DNA of 64,000 nt from positions 1 to 64,000 of the forward strand of contig JAVBLJ010000023.1 of assembly GCA_031553615.1 (NCBI GenBank), read 5' to 3'. The position numbers and the translations under genes were made by a program. Of the stretch, positions 60,144-64,000 are shown in pieces; the stretch's first letter is position 1; each line of letters begins with the position of its first letter. This DNA is from WQXF01 sp031553615. Its GTDB lineage: Bacteria; Bacillota; Clostridia; Christensenellales; Aristaeellaceae. A model generated the notes under the pieces. That model had not been told where the DNA came from. It searched no databases and saw only the letters and a list, made by a program, of their open reading frames with translations.

Positions 60144-62180
60144 ATGGCGAACAAGAACACCTTCTACATCACCACGCCCATTTACTACCCCAGCAACAAG
60201 CTGCACATCGGCAACGCGTACTGCACCGTGGCCGCCGATGCGATGGCGCGCTTCAAGCGCCTGACCGGCTACGACACCTACTTTCTGACCGGCACCGACG
60301 AGCACGGCCAGAAGATTGAGCGCCGCGCGGCCGAAACCGGCGTAACTCCGCAGGCTTTTGTGGACGAGATCGTCGCGGGCATCAAGAGCCTGTGGGCACT
60401 GATGGACGTGGAGTACGATGATTTCATCCGCACCACCGAGCCACGCCACGAGGTGATGGTGCAGAAGATATTCAAGCAGCTTTTTGATCAGGACGATATC
60501 TACAAGGGCGAGTACGAGGGCCTCTACTGCACGCCCTGCGAGGCCTACTGGACGCAGACGCAGCTGAAGGAGGGCGGTCTCTGCCCCGATTGCGGACGTC
60601 CGGTGGAGAAGGTGCGCGAGGAGTGCTACTTCTTCCGTCTCTCGAAATATCAGGATTGGTTGATCCAATACATCGAGGAGCACCCGGATTTCATTCAGCC
60701 CGTTTCCCGCGCCAACGAGATGCTCAACAACTTCCTGCGCCCCGGTCTGCAGGATTTGGCTGTGTCGCGCACCACCTTCAAGTGGGGCGTGCCCGTGGAT
60801 TTCGATCCCAAGCACGTGGTGTACGTATGGATCGACGCGCTGAGCAACTACATCACCGCGCTGGGCTACGGCACCGACCACGATGCGCTCTACCGCAAAT
60901 TCTGGCCCGCCGACATCCATCTGGTGGGCAAGGACATCGTTCGCTTTCACACCATTATTTGGCCGATTTTGCTGCATGCGCTCAAGCTGCCGCTGCCCAA
61001 GCAGGTGTTCGCCCACGGTTGGCTGGCGCTCAACGGCGGCGAGAAGATGAGCAAATCAAAGGGCAATGTGATTGATCCGGTGAAGCTCTGCGAACGTTAC
61101 TCCAGCGACGCGATCCGCTACTACCTGCTGCGCGAGATGCCGCTGGGTTCCGACGGCGTGTTTACCAACGAATCGCTGCTCAACCGCATCAACTTCGATT
61201 TGGCCAACGACCTGGGCAACCTGGTCAGCCGTAGTGTGGCCATGATCGAGAAGTATTTCGACGGCGTGGTGCCCGCGCCCGGTGTGAGCGGCGAACTGGA
61301 GACCTCGCTCCGCGACCGCGTGGCGGCGCTGCCCGCGCTGGTGGAGGGCCACGTCAACGCGATGCAGTACCCCAGCGCGCTGGCCGAGCTTTGGAAGCTG
61401 GTGGGCGAGTGCAACAAGTATATCGACCTCACCGCGCCCTGGATTCTGGCCAAGAACCCGGACGACCGCGAGAAGCTGGGCACCGTGCTCTATCACTTGG
61501 TCGCTTGCGCGCGCGTGGTGGCCGTGCTGGTGGGGCCGTTCATGCCGCGTACGCCCGCGCGCATCTATGCGCAGATCGGCGTGACCGATCCCGCCGCGCA
61601 GACCTGGGATTCGCTGGCCGATTTTGAGGCGCTGCGGCCGGGCACCAAGGTGGCGAAGGGCGAAGCGCTGTTCCCGCGCATCGATATCCCCAAGGAGCTG
61701 GAGGAACTGGCGACGCTGCTTCCGCAGCCGGCGGCTCAGACTGCCCAGCCCGCAGAATCCGCAAAGGCAGAGCAGGCCAAGGCCGAACAGGCCCAAATAG
61801 AGCAAAGCAAGGCCGCACCGGCCAAGGATGCGCACGAGGAGCGAGTGAAGCCCGCTTCGATCACCATCGACGATTTCGACAAGGTCGATCTGCGCGTGGC
61901 CGAGGTGTTGACCTGCGAAAAGGTGCCCAAGGCCGATAAGCTGCTGCAGTTCACCCTCAAGGTGGGTGGGGAGACCCGCACCGTGCTCAGCGGCATCGCC
62001 AAGCACTACACCCCTGAGGAGATGGTGGGCAAAAAGGTGATCCTGCTGGCCAACTTGGCTCCGCGCGTGATCCGAGGCGTGGAATCGCGCGGGATGCTGT
62101 TGTGCGCCTCCGACGATTTGGGCAATCTGAAGGTGTTGACCGTGGATGGCGACATCGATTCGGGGAGCGGCATCAGCTAA
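60144..62180 (+). CDS. metG: methionyl-tRNA synthetase
   Basis: 678 residues from ATG 60144, with AGGAGGAGG upstream. Class I signature HIGNAY near 19 and KMSKS near 301. The zinc knuckle uses CTPC near 129 and CPDC near 147. An anticodon-binding helical domain follows, then an A/E/K/Q-rich linker (about 535-565, AEQAKAEQAQIEQSKAAPAK) and a C-terminal tRNA-binding OB domain (KVDLRVAEVLTCEKVPKADK). The linker is longer and more repetitive than in B. subtilis MetS, perhaps from repeat expansion. Regulated by the T-box; its TAA overlaps the ATG of tatD. Confidence 0.97.
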   Translation: MANKNTFYITTPIYYPSNKLHIGNAYCTVAADAMARFKRLTGYDTYFLTGTDEHGQKIERRAAETGVTPQAFVDEIVAGIKSLWALMDVEYDDFIRTTEPRHEVMVQKIFKQLFDQDDIYKGEYEGLYCTPCEAYWTQTQLKEGGLCPDCGRPVEKVREECYFFRLSKYQDWLIQYIEEHPDFIQPVSRANEMLNNFLRPGLQDLAVSRTTFKWGVPVDFDPKHVVYVWIDALSNYITALGYGTDHDALYRKFWPADIHLVGKDIVRFHTIIWPILLHALKLPLPKQVFAHGWLALNGGEKMSKSKGNVIDPVKLCERYSSDAIRYYLLREMPLGSDGVFTNESLLNRINFDLANDLGNLVSRSVAMIEKYFDGVVPAPGVSGELETSLRDRVAALPALVEGHVNAMQYPSALAELWKLVGECNKYIDLTAPWILAKNPDDREKLGTVLYHLVACARVVAVLVGPFMPRTPARIYAQIGVTDPAAQTWDSLADFEALRPGTKVAKGEALFPRIDIPKELEELATLLPQPAAQTAQPAESAKAEQAKAEQAQIEQSKAAPAKDAHEERVKPASITIDDFDKVDLRVAEVLTCEKVPKADKLLQFTLKVGGETRTVLSGIAKHYTPEEMVGKKVILLANLAPRVIRGVESRGMLLCASDDLGNLKVLTVDGDIDSGSGIS

Positions 62181-62974
62181 TGCACGATTTTGATCGGTTT
62201 ACCGATGCGCGGCTGTTCGACAGCCATGCGCACCTCGACGATCCCCGCTTCGACGAGGATCGCGAGGGGGTGCTGCGCGACATGCGTGAGCAGGGCGTGC
62301 TGACGGTGTGCGTGGGCTCCAACATGCCCACCTCCCGCGCGGCGGTCGCGCTGGCCGGGGAAAATCCTGGCGTGTGGGCGGCGGTCGCGGTGCATCCCCA
62401 CGACGCGAAGGATTTTGTGGAGGCGGACGCGGAGCAGCTGCGGGCTTGGTCGGCGCTGTCCCGGGTGGTGGCGTTGGGCGAGATGGGTCTGGATTATTAC
62501 TACGACTTATCCCCCCGCGAGGTACAGCGCGAGGTGTTTGCGCGCCAGCTCGAGCTGGCCTATGAGCTGGACATGCCCGCCATCCTGCACATCCGCGATG
62601 CCCACGGCGACGTGACCGACCTGCTGCGCGCCCGGGGCGGGAAGCTCCCGCCCTTCGTGGTGCACTGCTTTTCGGGCAGCTGGGAGAGCGCCAAGCAATA
62701 CATGGACATGGGAGCGATGGTCTCGATCGCGGGGCCGGTGACGTTCAAAAAATCGGTGCATTTGCAGGAGGTGGCGCGCCAAGTGCCGCCCGACCGCTTG
62801 CTCATCGAAACCGACAGCCCGTATCTTGCACCCGAACCGGTGCGCGGCAAGCGCAACACCCCCTGCAACGTGGCGCACATGGCGCGCTTTTTGGCGCAGC
62901 TGCGCGGCGAAAGCGAGCAGGAGCTGGCGGCGTTCACGCTGCGCAACGCACTACGTTTTTATCGGATCGCATGA
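62180..62974 (+). CDS. tatD: TatD-family metal-dependent deoxyribonuclease
   Basis: 264 residues, amidohydrolase-type TIM barrel. Metal ligands: DSHAHLDDPRF near 14-24, GEMGLDYYYDLSP (Glu), HIRDAHGD, VVHCFSGS and ETDSPYLAPEPVRGKRNTP. The start ATG overlaps the metG stop by one base (TAATG). TatD enzymes are 3'-5' DNases or quality-control nucleases. The order metG-tatD-rsmA is very common in Firmicutes. Confidence 0.93.
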   Translation: MHDFDRFTDARLFDSHAHLDDPRFDEDREGVLRDMREQGVLTVCVGSNMPTSRAAVALAGENPGVWAAVAVHPHDAKDFVEADAEQLRAWSALSRVVALGEMGLDYYYDLSPREVQREVFARQLELAYELDMPAILHIRDAHGDVTDLLRARGGKLPPFVVHCFSGSWESAKQYMDMGAMVSIAGPVTFKKSVHLQEVARQVPPDRLLIETDSPYLAPEPVRGKRNTPCNVAHMARFLAQLRGESEQELAAFTLRNALRFYRIA

Positions 62975-62991
62975 TTCGGTTGCGACACCTA

Positions 62992-63058
62992 TGGGCGAAG
63001 GAGTCCAGGGGGGGACCGCGAAGCCCCCTGGTCGTGCGTGAGCACGAAACACCCTAAA
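62992..63058. repeat. double-hairpin intergenic palindrome
   Basis: CCAGGGGG (63005-63012) with CCCCCTGG (63024-63031), followed at once by TCGTGCgtgaGCACGA (63032-63047). It lies between tatD and rsmA and has no long T-run on either strand. The GGAGTCCAGGGGG form resembles dispersed REP-like palindromes of clostridial genomes, by memory only. It may stabilise or process the polycistronic RNA. Confidence 0.6.
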
Positions 63059-63132
63059 ACCTGCGACACTGTACCGGAGATACCGATCCGAAGATACGAT
63101 ACCGATGCCAAAGCGCGGGGAGGAAAACAAGC

Positions 63133-63990
63133 ATGCCGGAATCAATCCAACCGCGCGACGCGTTGCGCAAGCGCGATTTTGTAACCAAGCACAGCTTGGG
63201 TCAGCACTTTCTGTTCGATGAAGCCCTGCTGGCGAAGCTGGTGGAGCTGGCCGGTGTCGGGCCGGAGGACGACGTGCTGGAGATTGGCCCGGGCAGCGGA
63301 ACGCTTACTCGGCAGCTCGCGCAGCAGGCGCGGAAGGTATTGGCGGTGGAGATCGACCGCGCGCTGCTGCCGGTGCTGGCAGAAACCCTGGCGAAATGCC
63401 CCAACGTGAGCGTGGTGCAGGGCGACATCCTGCGCGCCGACGTGGCAAAGCTGGCGGCCGAGCATTTCAATGGGCGATTCAAGGTGGTGGCCAACTTGCC
63501 CTACTACCTGACCACCGAGCTGCTCATGCGGCTGCTCACGTCCCGCTTGCCCATGGACACGCTGGCCGTGATGGTGCAGGCCGAGGTGGGGGAGAAGATG
63601 CTGGCCAAACCCGGCGCGGACGGCTATGGGCCGCTGGCGGTTTTCTGCCGATATTTTGCCGAGGCGCGCAAGGCGCACTTTGTGCCCGCCGGATTCTTTG
63701 TGCCTCCGCCCAAGGTGGATTCGGTATTCATGCGGCTGGATATGCGCGCCGAGCCGCCAGTGCAATGCGCCGACGAAAAAGCGCTCTTTGGCGTGATCCG
63801 GAGCGCGTTTGCAATGCGCCGCAAGACGCTGGTCAACAATCTGCAGGCCGCATTTGCGCTGGATAAGGCGACGGCGCTGTGCTGCGTGCGCGCGGCGGGT
63901 CTGCCGGACACGGTGCGCGGCGAGACGCTGGGTTTGCCTGAATTTGCTAGAGTTGCCGAGGCGGTGATCGAGACGCGGGCCGCCCGGTAA
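63133..63990 (+). CDS. rsmA: 16S rRNA (adenine1518/1519-N6)-dimethyltransferase
   Basis: 285 residues. SLGQHFLFDEALL at the start, SAM-binding EIGPGSGTLTRQL near 51-63, acidic EIDRAL near 75, and the catalytic ANLPYYLTT near 120-128 identify KsgA/RsmA, which dimethylates two adenines at the 3' end of 16S rRNA. GGGGAGG lies upstream of the ATG. It ends 10 bp before the window edge, complete. Confidence 0.96.
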   Translation: MPESIQPRDALRKRDFVTKHSLGQHFLFDEALLAKLVELAGVGPEDDVLEIGPGSGTLTRQLAQQARKVLAVEIDRALLPVLAETLAKCPNVSVVQGDILRADVAKLAAEHFNGRFKVVANLPYYLTTELLMRLLTSRLPMDTLAVMVQAEVGEKMLAKPGADGYGPLAVFCRYFAEARKAHFVPAGFFVPPPKVDSVFMRLDMRAEPPVQCADEKALFGVIRSAFAMRRKTLVNNLQAAFALDKATALCCVRAAGLPDTVRGETLGLPEFARVAEAVIETRAAR

Positions 63991-64000
63991 AAAATTCCCG

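Noticed and set aside
306..63990. Antisense and alternate-frame open frames of 60-400 codons throughout
   Set aside because: High GC content leaves the other frames of real genes open. These have no ribosome sites, no family motifs and biased composition rich in R, A, G, P or H.
1..64000. tRNA or rRNA genes, prophage genes, replication origin
   Set aside because: No cloverleaf with CCA-end features, rRNA blocks, phage structural genes or DnaA-box clusters were seen.

Overview
The window looks like the chromosome of a GC-rich, spore-forming clostridial (Firmicutes) bacterium that lives on plant cell-wall polysaccharides. Evidence: paired SpmA/SpmB sporulation proteins, a short AbrB-type regulator, a methionine T-box leader, sigma-A style promoters, strong GGAGG ribosome sites, and many carbohydrate ABC transporters with intracellular glycosidases. 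A more exact lineage cannot be read from the sequence alone.

Layout. (1) 1-3.6 kb: the tail of an IS5-type transposase, a remnant of an interrupted gene, a GH38 alpha-mannosidase, and a 162-bp palindromic element whose end matches the IS end. (2) 3.7-13 kb, minus strand: histidine kinase, AraC-type response regulator, a lipoprotein sugar-binding protein, then a RhaS/RbsB-type ABC importer. (3) 13.2-20.8 kb: a serine hydrolase, an SGNH (rhamnogalacturonan acetylesterase-like) hydrolase, a ROK regulator and a ChvE/MmsA/MmsB monosaccharide importer. (4) 20.9-29.8 kb: an ArsR-type regulator divergent from an arabinan/arabinoxylan locus (binding protein, two permeases, GH51, two GH43). (5) 29.9-44.5 kb: a LacI-linked importer with GH2, a putative alpha/alpha-barrel glycosidase, and a second oligosaccharide importer with a GH8 exo-oligoxylanase. 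(6) 44.6-50.6 kb: class II aldolase, FGGY kinase, GatD-like dehydrogenase, aldo/keto reductase and GH18. (7) 50.6-53.7 kb: an attenuator-like leader, a TM1266-type small protein and a NitT/TauT-type ABC transporter. (8) 53.7-64 kb: housekeeping genes (cysteine desulfurase, DUF3343, nth, obg, yhbY, abrB-like, spmA/spmB, T-box-metG, tatD, rsmA).

How it works together. Nearly all glycosidases lack signal peptides; only one GH43 is clearly secreted. The picture is of limited outside cleavage, import of oligosaccharides by binding-protein-dependent ABC systems that have no ATPase gene of their own (probably sharing an MsmX-type ATPase elsewhere), and digestion inside the cell. Each block has its own sensor: two-component, ROK, ArsR or LacI.

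The least expected signals are (a) ten short tandem-repeat arrays, each with its own 10-19 bp unit, placed exactly at gene boundaries and sometimes copying the start or stop codon region; (b) a possible leader-peptide attenuator before the TM1266/ABC operon; and (c) a pair of 162/163-bp palindromic elements apparently related to the IS5-type element at the left edge.
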